Numbered from the stretch's first letter, positions 1 through 10,636 are shown. The stretch: DNA of 64,000 bases from Granulicella sp. (GCA_025408425.1 JANXYX010000027.1:1-64000), one strand, 5' to 3'. The notes: generated by a model not told the origin, from the sequence alone. A program made the numbers and translations.

Positions 1-792
1 ATCTGCACCGACTAAAGTCTGCTGCTGTGCAGTCAACTGAGACTCTTCCGTCTTGAAGTAGGTGCTGGTCGACTGAATGCGACTCAAAGAGCTATCCAAG
101 ATGCTGCGCTGTGCGGAGACTTGGCTGATCGCTGAACTTAGTGACGAGATATCAGTTGCGGTGCTGGCGCCTGGAGATCCACTGGAAAAGTCTGCAATCA
201 ACTGGTTCAGTGCCGAGAATACCCCGGAACTCGCTGTACCAAAGACGCCGGAACCAGGCAGATTCGTTTGGATCTTCTGGCCCGTGGGTGTCTCGACGGT
301 TTGGGTCGCCGAATCTCCGGTGTAGATTGTCGTCGCTGGAACAGTGCCGGAATTGATCACGAATGGTTTCACTGAACCCTGGCTACCGCTGAACAGATAC
401 GTGCCAAGATAGCTGGTATTGGCAAGTGAAAGAACCTCGTCCCGAATACCGGCAATTTGCTGTCCTATTGTTGCAAGATTGGAGGCATTCAGTGTGCCGT
501 TGCTCCCCTGCACCGACAGCGCCAATGCTGAAGTTAGTTGACTGACCACTTCGCCCAGAGTGGAGTCTGTCAACTGCAACAAAGACTGTGTTCCGGACGC
601 AGCTTGAACATAGTTATCATCGCGCGAGATCGAACTGCCAATGAGCACGCTCCGTGCTGCAACAACAGGATTGTCCTGAAGCGTGCGGATACGCAGACCG
701 CTCGACAATTCGGAGGCTAGTTGGTCTTCCAGTAATGTCGACTGGTCCACAGCGGTTGCAAGATGACTTACGTAATTTGGATCGACTCGCAA
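1..792 (-). CDS. flgL: Flagellar hook-associated protein FlgL (3' end outside window)
   Basis: My reverse-strand reading gives L/M-RVDPNYVSHLATAVDQSTLLEDQLASELSSGLRIRTLQDNPVVAARSVLIG...; TTG start at 792 preceded by AGAAGGAG; directly downstream of flgK. Absent from ORF track because it is truncated. Confidence 0.85.
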   Translation of the reverse strand, partial: MRVDPNYVSHLATAVDQSTLLEDQLASELSSGLRIRTLQDNPVVAARSVLIGSSISRDDNYVQAASGTQSLLQLTDSTLGEVVSQLTSALALSVQGSNGTLNASNLATIGQQIAGIRDEVLSLANTSYLGTYLFSGSQGSVKPFVINSGTVPATTIYTGDSATQTVETPTGQKIQTNLPGSGVFGTASSGVFSALNQLIADFSSGSPGASTATDISSLSSAISQVSAQRSILDSSLSRIQSTSTYFKTEESQLTAQQQTLVGAD

Positions 793-842
793 TGCAATTC
801 TCCTTCTTACGATTGATCAGCGTTCAGAGCCCGTGAGTCGCC

Positions 843-2246
843 TTAAGCTACTGTTGTTTGCTGGCCGAGATTGATTGCACCCGCCATGATGGAGTCTGCT
901 ACCGAAAAGACCTTGGCCGCAGCTTGGTACGACCGTTGATACTGAGTCAGATTTGCCGCCTCCTGATCGAGGGAGACACCGGAGAGTGAGTCCCGCTGAA
1001 CTACGAGTTGCGTCAGTTCTGCCTGCTGAGTCTGATTGTCTGTCGTGGCACTTGCCGCGTTGCTTCCAATCTGGCTAAGGAGAGACGCATAAAAGCTTGA
1101 CGCCGTTGTCCCCCCCACCAAGCTTGCTGTCGCAAGGTCCGCGAGGATTTGTGCGTTTCCATTGCCACTACTTCCCTCTCCGCTAGCAGAGGAAGCGATT
1201 GACTGTGGGGAAGTCGCGGACACTGCAATGGAAGCGGCCGCTCCATTAGATCCATTGGCAAAACTGAAGATTGCCCCCCCAGCGTTACCGTTGCTATCGA
1301 TGCCCTGGGCATTTTGCAAATTGATTTGGTTGCCAATTCCGAATGCCAGAATATCCAGTGCGGTGGATACCCGAGGCAACTCTTGATCCCTTACCGTTAA
1401 CACACCGCCAAGTTGACCACCCCCAATGGTGGCGGTCACATCCTTAGCGCCAGCTCCTGCTAGGACATGCGAAGTTCCCCCAATTTGCGATGTTGTAATT
1501 GCGTAGGCGGCAGAACCACCTACCAGGATTGAACCGTCGCTGGTCGTCAAGGTAATTCCGTTATGCTCAGTCGAGATTTGATCGAGTCCAACATACTGGG
1601 ACAGTTGGGCAATAGCGGCCTGCCGTCGATCTTCAAAAACGCCGGCGTCGGTATTTGGATTGAGGCTCGCTATCTTGCCATTGAGGGTAGCAATGCTTGA
1701 TGCAAGAGAGTTAACCTGCTTTACGATGCTTCCAACCTGCTGATCGAGACTGGAAGAAATCTGTGCGAGTTGATCAGCGGCGGAGTTGAAAGCAGCGGCA
1801 AGAGCACCAGCAGTCGTTAACACATTCTGACGGATTGCAATATTGGCTGGATTGCTGGCAAGAGACGCCAAGCTGCCGAAGAATGAATCTGTTGCCGATC
1901 CTAACGTCGTGGTGCTGGCAGATGTACTGGTAGAACTAAGACCGAAGATGCTTTGAACTTGCTGGAAGCCGGAATCGATAATGGCACTCTGCGATTGGAT
2001 TTGGGTCTGCTGTTGTACTCGTCGCTCAAGCACTCTATCTCTTTGCGAGCTCAACAGGACTGTGACGCCGCTACTGGTTGTGGCGCCCCCTAGTGTTACA
2101 ACATCTTGAGTCTGCCACTCCACAGTTTGACGTGTATAGCCAACCGTATTCTGGTTAGCTACGTTGTTCGATGTCACATTGAGAGCAGCCTGATCTGCCT
2201 GTAGAGCAGCGTAAGACAAATTCATTAACGACGTCAAAGTTCCCAA
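843..2246 (-). CDS. flgK: Flagellar hook-associated protein FlgK
   Basis: MGTLTSLMNLSYAALQADQAALNVTSNNVANQNTVGYTRQ N-terminus and C-terminal LTQYQRSYQAAAKVFSVADSI motif. Confidence 0.93.
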   Translation of the reverse strand: MGTLTSLMNLSYAALQADQAALNVTSNNVANQNTVGYTRQTVEWQTQDVVTLGGATTSSGVTVLLSSQRDRVLERRVQQQTQIQSQSAIIDSGFQQVQSIFGLSSTSTSASTTTLGSATDSFFGSLASLASNPANIAIRQNVLTTAGALAAAFNSAADQLAQISSSLDQQVGSIVKQVNSLASSIATLNGKIASLNPNTDAGVFEDRRQAAIAQLSQYVGLDQISTEHNGITLTTSDGSILVGGSAAYAITTSQIGGTSHVLAGAGAKDVTATIGGGQLGGVLTVRDQELPRVSTALDILAFGIGNQINLQNAQGIDSNGNAGGAIFSFANGSNGAAASIAVSATSPQSIASSASGEGSSGNGNAQILADLATASLVGGTTASSFYASLLSQIGSNAASATTDNQTQQAELTQLVVQRDSLSGVSLDQEAANLTQYQRSYQAAAKVFSVADSIMAGAINLGQQTTVA

Positions 2247-2434
2247 CGGTCCCTCGCTTCTTTTTGCGCGACTGCACGAGATTCACAGTCTGCCCTTCAG
2301 AATGTTCGTATCAACTCAAACACTGCCGCCTGGCGGAAATGCTCAACCATTCTCCGATCGAGTTCTATTTCACCGAGACACCTGTTGTTCAGTTGATATA
2401 TCGACGAAGTGCTAGACGATTGCCCTTGCCCCTG

Positions 2435-2743
2435 CTAAGTACTTAGAGCGTTGAAAAGCTTGTCCGCCACATCGGCTGCGGAGATGCTGTAAGTCCCGGA
2501 TCCAATCGCCTGGTGCAAAGCTTCAATTTGAGCAGATCTATCCTCTGAGTCAGCTGACGCTCTGCTCAATAGCCCGGATACGACACTGAATGTCGATTGG
2601 TCGCTCTTCAAATGACTGGTTATAGAAGTTCCAACAGCGTCGACTGTCCCACTGCTGGTTTCCACTCCAACTACATTCGTCGCGGCTGGCACGATTGACC
2701 CGCTAGCGTGATGTGCAGTCGAAAGAAGATTTATATTATTCAT
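2435..2743 (-). CDS. flgM: Putative FlgM-like anti-sigma-28 factor
   Basis: About 100 aa, C-terminal SEDRSAQIEALHQAIGSGTYSISAADVADKLFNAL resembles FlgM; in flagellar operon; internal ATG at 2743 has a GGAGG site. Confidence 0.7.
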   Translation of the reverse strand: MNNINLLSTAHHASGSIVPAATNVVGVETSSGTVDAVGTSITSHLKSDQSTFSVVSGLLSRASADSEDRSAQIEALHQAIGSGTYSISAADVADKLFNALST

Positions 2744-2790
2744 TGTCGTCCTCCATCTACTTGAGATTATCGGCACAGGATCAGTACACT

Positions 2791-3114
2791 TTAGTACTTA
2801 GGTGTCTCATTTGAATATTTTGTGGTGACTTCGTGCGTCACCTCTTGAATGACTCTCCGAGCAATTCCTACCCCCCCGCCCTTTGCGATCGCTTGAGCGA
2901 CCGCCTCTATTCCGAAACTACTCAGCGTATCCGCGGCGTGATCCGAATCCTCGCCTTCTCCATCCCCTGAGTTTGATCCGGGCTGCATTGGTTTCAGCAT
3001 CTCCTGGAGAAGAAGGGCTTCGAACTGCTGGGCGGCTTGCACTAAAGGCCCTCTCTGTTCGACCTCTGCATTGCTACTGCGTGCGTTTCCCGATGCAAGC
3101 AAATCAATCCTCAT
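2791..3114 (-). CDS. flgJ: Rod-binding protein, FlgJ N-terminal type
   Basis: AAQQFEALLLQEMLKPM...AVAQAIAKGGGVGIARRV; between flgI and flgM. Confidence 0.8.
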   Translation of the reverse strand: MRIDLLASGNARSSNAEVEQRGPLVQAAQQFEALLLQEMLKPMQPGSNSGDGEGEDSDHAADTLSSFGIEAVAQAIAKGGGVGIARRVIQEVTHEVTTKYSNETPKY

Positions 3115-4292
3115 AGAACCTCAATCTCTGCTTCAAGCGCGCCTGCGGACTTCATAGCCTGAAGGATGGAGATAACATCCCGAGCCGACGCGCCTATTGT
3201 CTGCAAGCTTCGTACAAGATCATCCACGGTTGCACCTTGTCTCAGTTCTATACGACTAACAGGTTTATCCTGAACATCTACCCTAGTTTGTTGCGTCACT
3301 TGAGTCGTTCCGGCAGTAACTGCATTCGGCTGTGAAACGCTCAGTTCACTTACTACGTTCACGGCCAAGCCGCCATGCAGGATTGAAACCGGCTGTAACA
3401 CCACTGTTCCCCCTATTACAACCGTCCCTGTTCTTTCATTCACAATGACTTTGGCTCGCGGGAATACCGGCACCTCTATCGCTTCAATTCGCGCAAGAAG
3501 CTCGGGGACATCCTCGCCTTTGCCTACGGCAAGATCGATCCTCCTGCTGTCCGCAGCATGGGCTACATCATGGCCAAGTTCATGATTGATTGCCTGTGCC
3601 ATAGCTGCTGCACTCTTGAAGTCAGCATCGTCCAGCAGTATCGATACCTGATCTCGCCCCGCTAGCTCCAAAGGAATTCCTCTTTCCACCATTGCCCCAG
3701 AAGGAATTCTGGCAGTATTTGGATGGTTGAACTGTTTAACGTTTCCGTTGACATTTATCGAATAGCCACCAACAACCAGAGCACCCTGCGCCTGAGCATA
3801 GATCTTGCCATCAGCCCCGAATAGAGGTGTGAGTAGAAGAAGACCACCCTCGAGACTCCTCGCATCACCAGCAGAGGAAACCGTAATGTCTAATTTCGTG
3901 CCAGGTCTAGCAAAGGGCGGCAATGCCGCCGAGACAAATACTGCCGCGAGATTCTGGACCCGGATCGACGTAGCCGGGACACTGACACCCATCCGCAGTA
4001 GTATTGACGCGAGGGTCTGCGTCGGAAATGTGGTCTGCTGACTGTCGCCCGTACCTTGCAAGCCCACTACGATTCCGTAGCCAACAAGCTGGTTGTCACG
4101 AATTCCCTCAATCGACGATATGTCCTTAACTCGTGCTTGTCGGAAGGACGACTGGGGTAGATCAGTCGCAGATCCCCTCAGGTTACCCCCGAGAAGAATT
4201 GCGATAGTAAAGAGAGTGCACACAACCAGTCGAGGCGTGATCCATACTTGCAGGCATTGCGATACTTTTGGGTTCACTTCAATACACCTCAT
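3111..4292 (-). CDS. flgI: Flagellar P-ring protein FlgI
   Basis: VKDISSIEGIRDNQLVGYGIVVGLQGTGDSQQTTFPTQTLASILLRMGV; KVIVNERTGTVVIGG. Confidence 0.95.
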   Translation of the reverse strand: MRCIEVNPKVSQCLQVWITPRLVVCTLFTIAILLGGNLRGSATDLPQSSFRQARVKDISSIEGIRDNQLVGYGIVVGLQGTGDSQQTTFPTQTLASILLRMGVSVPATSIRVQNLAAVFVSAALPPFARPGTKLDITVSSAGDARSLEGGLLLLTPLFGADGKIYAQAQGALVVGGYSINVNGNVKQFNHPNTARIPSGAMVERGIPLELAGRDQVSILLDDADFKSAAAMAQAINHELGHDVAHAADSRRIDLAVGKGEDVPELLARIEAIEVPVFPRAKVIVNERTGTVVIGGTVVLQPVSILHGGLAVNVVSELSVSQPNAVTAGTTQVTQQTRVDVQDKPVSRIELRQGATVDDLVRSLQTIGASARDVISILQAMKSAGALEAEIEVL

Positions 4293-4298
4293 ACTGAG

Positions 4299-5138
4299 TT
4301 AGAAGATCAGAATTTTCTGTAGCAATCTCACAATAACGTTTGGTCTTCTCGTGTAATCGGTGACGATTCCTTTTCCTCGAACTTGCAATTCGAGATTCGA
4401 TATAGCCGTCGATAGAACCTGATTTTGCTGTGATATATCTTCAGGACGAACCAGTCCTCTCAGGATAATGGTCTGAGTTTGCTGGCTGAACTCGACCTCT
4501 CGTGCTGCCTCGATTACAAGCATTCCATTTGGAAGAACTTCGATAACTTCTCCACCTAAGGTTGTGGTCAAGCTAGAGCTAGTTGCACTGGTGCCTTGTG
4601 CGTTGAGCCCCGCAGTGGAAGACTGATTCACCAGATTTTGCAGCGCATTTCCAGCGTGTAGCGTTCCAATCAGGCCGGAGATTTGGGAACTTGCGTTCGA
4701 CGCGCGTGAATTCTTTACGGACCCGTCCGTTGATGCAGCGAGATTCTCAGAGACCACGACAGACACAAGATCATGAGGCCGCATTGCACGGACATCTGTC
4801 GCCATTTTAGTAAGCCGCCCGCTATCCACCCAGATAGCTCCAGCAGTGGGTTGCTGACTAGCACTCTCCGTGCGAACCCTGCCAAGATATGCTTCCAATG
4901 AAGATGAAGCCAAATTTACTCTAGCAGAAGCTTTTTTGAAGCCGCTTGTTCCTTGACACAATAGAGTGACGGACAACAGCGTGAACCCAATACTTGCAAT
5001 GCTTCGGTAAAAAACAACTTGCACTTCATTCGCGTGGAGCATCGCACTCCTACATATAGCGGTCTGCGTTTGATATGAATTTGATTGAACTAGTGTCTTT
5101 AATTGAGACGAATACCGATTAGCTGTAGTATTTTTCAT
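4299..5138 (-). CDS. flgH: Flagellar L-ring protein FlgH
   Basis: RPHDLVSVVVSENLAAS..., GEVIEVLPNGMLVIEAAREVEFSQQTQTIILRGLVRPEDI. Confidence 0.9.
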   Translation of the reverse strand: MKNTTANRYSSQLKTLVQSNSYQTQTAICRSAMLHANEVQVVFYRSIASIGFTLLSVTLLCQGTSGFKKASARVNLASSSLEAYLGRVRTESASQQPTAGAIWVDSGRLTKMATDVRAMRPHDLVSVVVSENLAASTDGSVKNSRASNASSQISGLIGTLHAGNALQNLVNQSSTAGLNAQGTSATSSSLTTTLGGEVIEVLPNGMLVIEAAREVEFSQQTQTIILRGLVRPEDISQQNQVLSTAISNLELQVRGKGIVTDYTRRPNVIVRLLQKILIF

Positions 5139-5683
5139 TCTTGTATCTCCACTTCCAACGCGCCACTAACAATTCCAAAGTGCTGCTGATCTCGTTCGTG
5201 CCCACTCCTATCCTCTGAGAGAAACTTGACCCTTATTCGTCCCCCATAATGTCCAGGGTCTTGTGCAATTCCTTTGAGCTGAATATAGGACATCGGTTCT
5301 TTTTTCCATAGAGTCACGATTGCTCCAGCAGGGACAGCGAATTGGGCAATAGAATTACCAGAACTTGCTAAGTTCTGTATAAGTCGTCTATCCCCTACAT
5401 GTGTGTCAAGGATCTTCTCTGCCACCAGATGCGACGGCCACTCCGGGTGCTGACGATTAGCTACCATTGCCCACTGGATTCCTAAAACAGCATCCCAGAT
5501 AGAAGTACTTCGTCGAGCATCGGTCGGTAGCGAAGCTTCGACTGTCTTCGACGCATGAGCAGATTCCTGAGCCTCGACCTGACACAAAGCATTAGCATCA
5601 CCAAATGTAATTATCCCGACGAGGAGTACAATTAGACACATCCAACGTGGATGGTGTTGGCGTGGATGTAGTTGATATGGCAT
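5135..5683 (-). CDS. flgA: Putative FlgA-like flagellar P-ring chaperone
   Basis: Position between flgG and flgH; C-terminal SAF-like region with IRVKFLSEDRS...FGIVSGALEVEI; weak sequence similarity. Confidence 0.6.
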   Translation of the reverse strand: MPYQLHPRQHHPRWMCLIVLLVGIITFGDANALCQVEAQESAHASKTVEASLPTDARRSTSIWDAVLGIQWAMVANRQHPEWPSHLVAEKILDTHVGDRRLIQNLASSGNSIAQFAVPAGAIVTLWKKEPMSYIQLKGIAQDPGHYGGRIRVKFLSEDRSGHERDQQHFGIVSGALEVEIQE

Positions 5684-5690
5684 TAGAATC

Positions 5691-6503
5691 CTATCGAATC
5701 ATGTTATTGATCTGTGAATACATGTCATCTGCCACACGCACTACCTTGGAATTACTTTCGTAGGCGCGTTGAGCAAGGATCATTTGGACGAATTCGGCTA
5801 CAACATCAACGTTCGAATTTTCGAGATACCCCTGCTGCAGAGTTCCTATTCCGCTTGTGCCGCCAGCAGCATCGGTTATGGCATTTCCTGAAGACGCGGT
5901 TTGCTGGAAAAGGCTGCTTCCTATCGAACTCAAGCCGCCAGGGTTAGCAAACGTTGCAAGTTGAAGCGTACCGAGTTGCGCGGAGGCCGTTTGTCCAGGA
6001 ATAGTAGCTGACACCACTCCATATTGAGAGATCGTGATTGATGTCGAGTTTGGAGGAATTGTGATTGCGGGTATAACTGCGTCGCCACTAGACGTCACAA
6101 TTGTGCCTTGATTGTTCAAGTGAAAACTTCCTGCGCGACTATACGCTATCGTCCCATCAGGTCGAGAGACCTGGAAGAATCCTTGACCTTGTATCGCTAA
6201 GTCGAGCGAGTTGCCGGTCTGATTGAAATCTCCTTGGGTCATGATCATTTCCGTTGCGGCGGAGCGGGTTCCTAAACCAATCTGAAGGCCAGCGGAGACA
6301 GTTTGTTGGCTTTGTGCTGCTCCGGGCGTAATCATATTCTGGTAAATCATGTCTTCAAACTGAAGCCTGCGCCTTCGGAAGCCTGCAGTCGCGGAGTTTG
6401 CTAGGTTATTTGCGACGGTGTCTAAATTCGCCTGTTGGGCGCTCATACCGCTTGCTGCTGTATATAGTGCTCGAATCAAGTTCAGCCTCCTCATTCTTGG
6501 CAT
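5691..6503 (-). CDS. flgG: Flagellar distal rod protein FlgG
   Basis: LIRALYTAASGMSAQQANLDTVANNLANSATAGFRRRRLQFEDMIYQ; ends SNVDVVAEFVQMILAQRAYESNSKVV. Start may be TTG at 6479. Confidence 0.93.
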   Translation of the reverse strand: MPRMRRLNLIRALYTAASGMSAQQANLDTVANNLANSATAGFRRRRLQFEDMIYQNMITPGAAQSQQTVSAGLQIGLGTRSAATEMIMTQGDFNQTGNSLDLAIQGQGFFQVSRPDGTIAYSRAGSFHLNNQGTIVTSSGDAVIPAITIPPNSTSITISQYGVVSATIPGQTASAQLGTLQLATFANPGGLSSIGSSLFQQTASSGNAITDAAGGTSGIGTLQQGYLENSNVDVVAEFVQMILAQRAYESNSKVVRVADDMYSQINNMIR

Positions 6504-6527
6504 ATGCCGGAACGGAAATTATGAAGT

Positions 6528-7280
6528 TCACACTCGGGATAGTTCTTCTGATGCTGTCTTATCCAGATCATTGCTAAAGACGCTTAGGGCTTTTTGCATC
6601 ATTTCCGCCTGACGTTGAACCAGAACAAGTTGCATAGTGCCATGGACAGCATCTTCATTGGAGTCTTCTACTGCCCCTTGCAATACAGTGGCGTTTCCCA
6701 GGATCGCTTCAACTCCACTACCAACGGATAAGCGATCTTCTCCCTGCGCGCTGAGCGCGTGCGGATCGGAAAAGTTGAAGATGCCAATTTTGGCAACGAT
6801 GGCGCTTCCGGCGGGAGTGGTCGCTGAGATACTGCCGTCGGGGGCGATACGAATAGCACCTGTAGGAACCGTAATACTTTGATGATTTACATCTAGTACC
6901 GGCTCTCCCTGAGAATTTTGCAGAGTGCCATTTGACGAACGAGAAAAGCTTCCATTTCTCGTGTAAATAGTTCCATGAGGTGTACGCAGTCCAAAGAAAC
7001 CGGCCCCTTGTAATGCAACGTCCAGCGGATTGCCCGTGGAAGTAATATGGCCTTGACTTAAATCCAGCCTGTTGCCCCCGAGCACACCGAACCCGTTAAT
7101 GGATTGACTTACCTGCGAAGGCGATACGCCGTCGAGGCTCGATGCCACGATTCCCTTGAAGTAGTCACGTTGGGAACGGAAGCCATTGGTTCCAACATTC
7201 GCAAGGTTGTTGGCAGCAGTATCCAGCGCCTGCGTTCGCGCCATAAGACCGGTATAGGCTGCGTATAGTCCACTATCCAT
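6528..7280 (-). CDS. flgF: Flagellar basal-body rod protein FlgF
   Basis: MDSGLYAAYTGLMARTQALDTAANNLANVGTNGFRSQRDYF; upstream of flgG. Confidence 0.88.
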   Translation of the reverse strand: MDSGLYAAYTGLMARTQALDTAANNLANVGTNGFRSQRDYFKGIVASSLDGVSPSQVSQSINGFGVLGGNRLDLSQGHITSTGNPLDVALQGAGFFGLRTPHGTIYTRNGSFSRSSNGTLQNSQGEPVLDVNHQSITVPTGAIRIAPDGSISATTPAGSAIVAKIGIFNFSDPHALSAQGEDRLSVGSGVEAILGNATVLQGAVEDSNEDAVHGTMQLVLVQRQAEMMQKALSVFSNDLDKTASEELSRV

Positions 7281-7506
7281 ACCCAGAACACTGCAATTAG
7301 CAAACCTAAGCGCTGGGTTAAATTATTAGGATTTATTGAGAATATGAGCCGACGAGAAAAGTTACCCGGGCTTAAGAGATCCGCTCATAGACACTGACGC
7401 TCCAGGTGGACTCATTAGGTGCAAGTAAGATACGGCTGCGGGAACAATAGAGGTGGATATTAGCAGGCGGTGATTAGAGATTAAATATGGAGCTATTGAC
7501 GTACAA

Positions 7507-7532
7507 ACGGGGCATCTTTTGAGATGCCCCGT
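7507..7532 (-). terminator. Terminator-like perfect hairpin
   Basis: ACGGGGCATCT-tttg-AGATGCCCCGT, 3' of the 7589-8551 gene on the minus strand. Confidence 0.6.
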
Positions 7533-7588
7533 GACACGGAGAAGGAGATGATGAAGTGGCTAGAAATGCTGTAACTATGTCTGACGGA

Positions 7589-8551
7589 TTACTTAACCAC
7601 CGATTGGAAGAGTGGCGAACTGAGCAGAGTAGCAAACTGACTGTCAGATGATGAGTAAGAAACAGTTAGCGTTCCGGAGTTTGAGTCGATCGTTGTCTGA
7701 TCAAGGGCTGTCTTTTCGAGCGGAGAACCAGACGTCTTCCTAAGGATAGAGACACCCTTCATTAGGGTGGCAGCGGTCGCGGCCGTTACCGTATCCGACA
7801 TAACAACGGCCATATCGAACTTGACGCCATTCTGGAAGTCCATGGTGTAGCGAGAACTCTTCATACGATTGCGTACTGTGTCGTAATCAGCAAGTTGAGC
7901 GGCTTCGCCAAGAACACTCTTCATCATGGTCTGGGTGCCCTTTTGATCGAGCAAGCTCCAAATTGCTTTCGAATCGACCGTGATCATTTCATTGACCATT
8001 TCACCATTCGAAAGAAGGTTGGAGGTTATGCCATCGCGGGCGTCAAGTGCCGCCTTAACTGCTTCCCGGTCTCCGAATACCATCGTGGTCTGGTTGAGGA
8101 ATACGACGCTCATTCCAGCAGATCCCATGGGGAAAATACTGTTGTTGCGGAGGACTATCGGCTTAGTTTTTTGTTTAGCAAAATTCGCTAACACCTCACG
8201 CGTGTGAAACTGCCCTTGAGCGATTCCGACAATTCGAGTTCCCTCTCCACCTGAGGCGCGGAAGGCTGCAAATGCGAGGGTGTCAGCATCCTGATCGACC
8301 TTCAGTCCAGAACTCTTCATAGCTGTTTCCAGGCGCTTCAGTTCCGGGGGGAGAACACGATCCTTCAAATCCATAGCGGCCGTGGAGTTCTGCATAGCAT
8401 GATAGTCGACGACAATCAACTGTTGCACATCGTGAGGAATGGATGCTTTGCCATCGCTGCTGAGCTGAGCTGCAAATGCGGCGGTCGAAACCATGGTTGC
8501 GAGGATTACGAGCGCCGTACCGCAAAAACTAGATTTGTAATTTCTATTCAT
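7589..8551 (-). CDS. Secreted hypothetical protein
   Basis: MNRNYKSSFCGTALVILATMVSTAAFAAQL signal peptide; internal ATG 8551 preferred over longer ORF. Confidence 0.7.
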   Translation of the reverse strand: MNRNYKSSFCGTALVILATMVSTAAFAAQLSSDGKASIPHDVQQLIVVDYHAMQNSTAAMDLKDRVLPPELKRLETAMKSSGLKVDQDADTLAFAAFRASGGEGTRIVGIAQGQFHTREVLANFAKQKTKPIVLRNNSIFPMGSAGMSVVFLNQTTMVFGDREAVKAALDARDGITSNLLSNGEMVNEMITVDSKAIWSLLDQKGTQTMMKSVLGEAAQLADYDTVRNRMKSSRYTMDFQNGVKFDMAVVMSDTVTAATAATLMKGVSILRKTSGSPLEKTALDQTTIDSNSGTLTVSYSSSDSQFATLLSSPLFQSVVK

Positions 8552-8671
8552 AAGCTTTGTTCCCCAATCAACTTTATTCTTCTTGGTTACCTGGAGGTAG
8601 CAAGTTCGAGTCGGATTCTGGTTCCTGAGAAGCCACCTGCTAAAGGGTGGTGCCACTCAACGTTACACGGG

Positions 8672-9688
8672 TTACGGCCATATTATCGGAGCATTTAGTC
8701 TTCTTTCCAAGACCTTTTCCGCAGGATCGAAGCCAGGTATTTGACGAAGCCATTCTGAATCCGGCTCATAAGCCTCTTCAGGAATTAGACCGATTAGTTC
8801 ACCCTCAGCGGCTCGGACACCGTAACGTTGCGCGAGTTGCTCGACTGCCGCATAGACTTGCCGCATGGGTGTGATACGGAAGTCCGTGATGTTCATGCTG
8901 ACCTGCGCACGGCCATTTGCGATAACGCCAATCGCCTTAACACCGTGCATTCCTCCATTTGAAGCTCGAATATCGCGCGCAATGGCACGCGCAACGGAGA
9001 CATCTGGTGGCTGAAGTGCAATTTCGACTCCCTGCTTTGAGTTACCGCCAGAGACCCGCGCGGAGCTAAGGATCAACTCGTCGCCAGGGGCACGATAACC
9101 TGGTGTGGCCTGCTCCAAATAGATGTTGTATGCAATGAGGAAACTGCGCGCACCCACAGCACTAGCACCCGCTGTAGGGTGGAGTGCTGGACCACCTACA
9201 TCAGGGCGGCGGGCTGTATCTCGGAGGGACGCATCGCGAAGTCCCTCAAACTGTCCGCGTCGAACGTCTTCCAACTGGACGCGATCAGGCCGTGCAGCCG
9301 CGGCACCGTAGAAATAGACTGGCACACCGTACCGTCTCCAAATCTGTAGGCCGGCCTGCCTCGCAAGCATTGCACATTCTGCGAGGGAGATTCCGCTAAC
9401 GGGGACAAACGGTATTACGTCCGCCGCACCAATTCGCGGATGAACGCCAGTCTGTAAGGTGAGATTGATCAGTTCCGAAGCTTTTCCTGCCGATCGAATG
9501 GCTGCCTCCACAACCGCTGCAGGGGAGCCAGCTATTGTGACGACGGAGCGATTATGGGCGGCATCGAGCGACCAGTCCAGAAGACGAACGCCTTCTACCT
9601 GCATGGCTGCGATGATCTGCTTGACCTTGCCGGCGTCAACTCCTTCCGAGAAGTTGGGGACACACTCGATGATTGCGTCTGGATTCAT
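8672..9688 (-). CDS. ftcD: Glutamate formimidoyltransferase
   Basis: IIECVPNFSEGVDAGKVKQIIAAM...LDWSLDAAHNRSVVTIAG...GVHPRIGAADVIPFVPVSG. Confidence 0.93.
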   Translation of the reverse strand: MNPDAIIECVPNFSEGVDAGKVKQIIAAMQVEGVRLLDWSLDAAHNRSVVTIAGSPAAVVEAAIRSAGKASELINLTLQTGVHPRIGAADVIPFVPVSGISLAECAMLARQAGLQIWRRYGVPVYFYGAAAARPDRVQLEDVRRGQFEGLRDASLRDTARRPDVGGPALHPTAGASAVGARSFLIAYNIYLEQATPGYRAPGDELILSSARVSGGNSKQGVEIALQPPDVSVARAIARDIRASNGGMHGVKAIGVIANGRAQVSMNITDFRITPMRQVYAAVEQLAQRYGVRAAEGELIGLIPEEAYEPDSEWLRQIPGFDPAEKVLERRLNAPIIWP

Positions 9689-9769
9689 AATGCGTTTAGC
9701 GTTCTCAAGCGTTGGCGGACCTCTGATTAATTATCATGTGCCCGTTGTGTAACTCGTCTACCACTTTTG

Positions 9770-10540
9770 TCACCTCCACCATGTATAGCCCAACGAGAAC
9801 TGGATGCTGGCATTGACGCCTGGATTTCGGTCGCCCAAGCTGGCGCTGGAGATGTGAACTCCGTTGGCACTGAGATCGATCGAGCGGTTGGGGCGCAAGA
9901 AATAGTGGACCCCGATACCGCCTTGCGGGGTAAAGTTCCAGACGCTGGCATCGGCGTTGGGACCGTCGTTCACAAGATTCAGGATAGACGAACCAAAGGC
10001 CGGGTACTTGTGATCGGTCCAAATCAGTCCGCCGGCCGCTTCGGCCCATGGGGTGAATCGCTTGGATCCGGCCAAGTTCCAGCGCAGAATGATTGGGGTT
10101 ATGGATACCCCTGTGAAAGTGCCTCCGACTGTGAACAGTGGTGAACAGGAGGCGGGGGTAGATCCAGTGGCAGCGACACAGTTTGCCCGCTGGAATTTGG
10201 GGGTGTAGGACTGCCAAAACGGGAAGGCTTCGACTGCGTACTCGAAGTTACCGCGCAGGACTCCAGGGCCGATGTTTCCGGTAAGTACCTTGCCAGCATG
10301 GACCCCGGCCATCAGGAACTTGAAGTCGTCGCGATTGTCGGTAAGCCCTTTGCCACCCTGAATCAGGAGGCCGTATTCGAAGGGCAGATGCCCAGAGCGC
10401 TGGAATGGATTGTTATTGGTCGTGTTGACTGAGGAGTTCTTGATCTGCTGAGGAGTTTGAGCGTTGCTATTCAGAACTGTGATCGCGGCAATCAATGTCC
10501 AGAGACAGACATGTCCTATATGGCGAGTTGTATTAGTCAC
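9770..10540 (-). CDS. Acyloxyacyl hydrolase / PagL-like lipid A 3-O-deacylase
   Basis: FEYGLLIQGGKG...GNFEYAVEAFPFWQS...TPWAEAAGGLIWTDH..PQGGIGVHYFLRPNRSIDLSANGVHISSASLGDRNPGVNASIQFSLGYTW; GTG start at 10540 likely. Confidence 0.75.
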   Translation of the reverse strand: MTNTTRHIGHVCLWTLIAAITVLNSNAQTPQQIKNSSVNTTNNNPFQRSGHLPFEYGLLIQGGKGLTDNRDDFKFLMAGVHAGKVLTGNIGPGVLRGNFEYAVEAFPFWQSYTPKFQRANCVAATGSTPASCSPLFTVGGTFTGVSITPIILRWNLAGSKRFTPWAEAAGGLIWTDHKYPAFGSSILNLVNDGPNADASVWNFTPQGGIGVHYFLRPNRSIDLSANGVHISSASLGDRNPGVNASIQFSLGYTWWR

Positions 10541-10589
10541 CAGGCAAAACTCCGGATGGAACGAGTATTCGTAATGATAACGGCAGCAG

Positions 10590-10614
10590 AAGGCCGCCGA
10601 TGACCGGCGGCCTT
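10590..10614 (-). terminator. Rho-independent terminator-like hairpin after yebC
   Basis: AAGGCCGCCG-atgac-CGGCGGCCTT. Confidence 0.7.
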
Positions 10615-10636
10615 TAGTTTCGGACAAACAGCGATC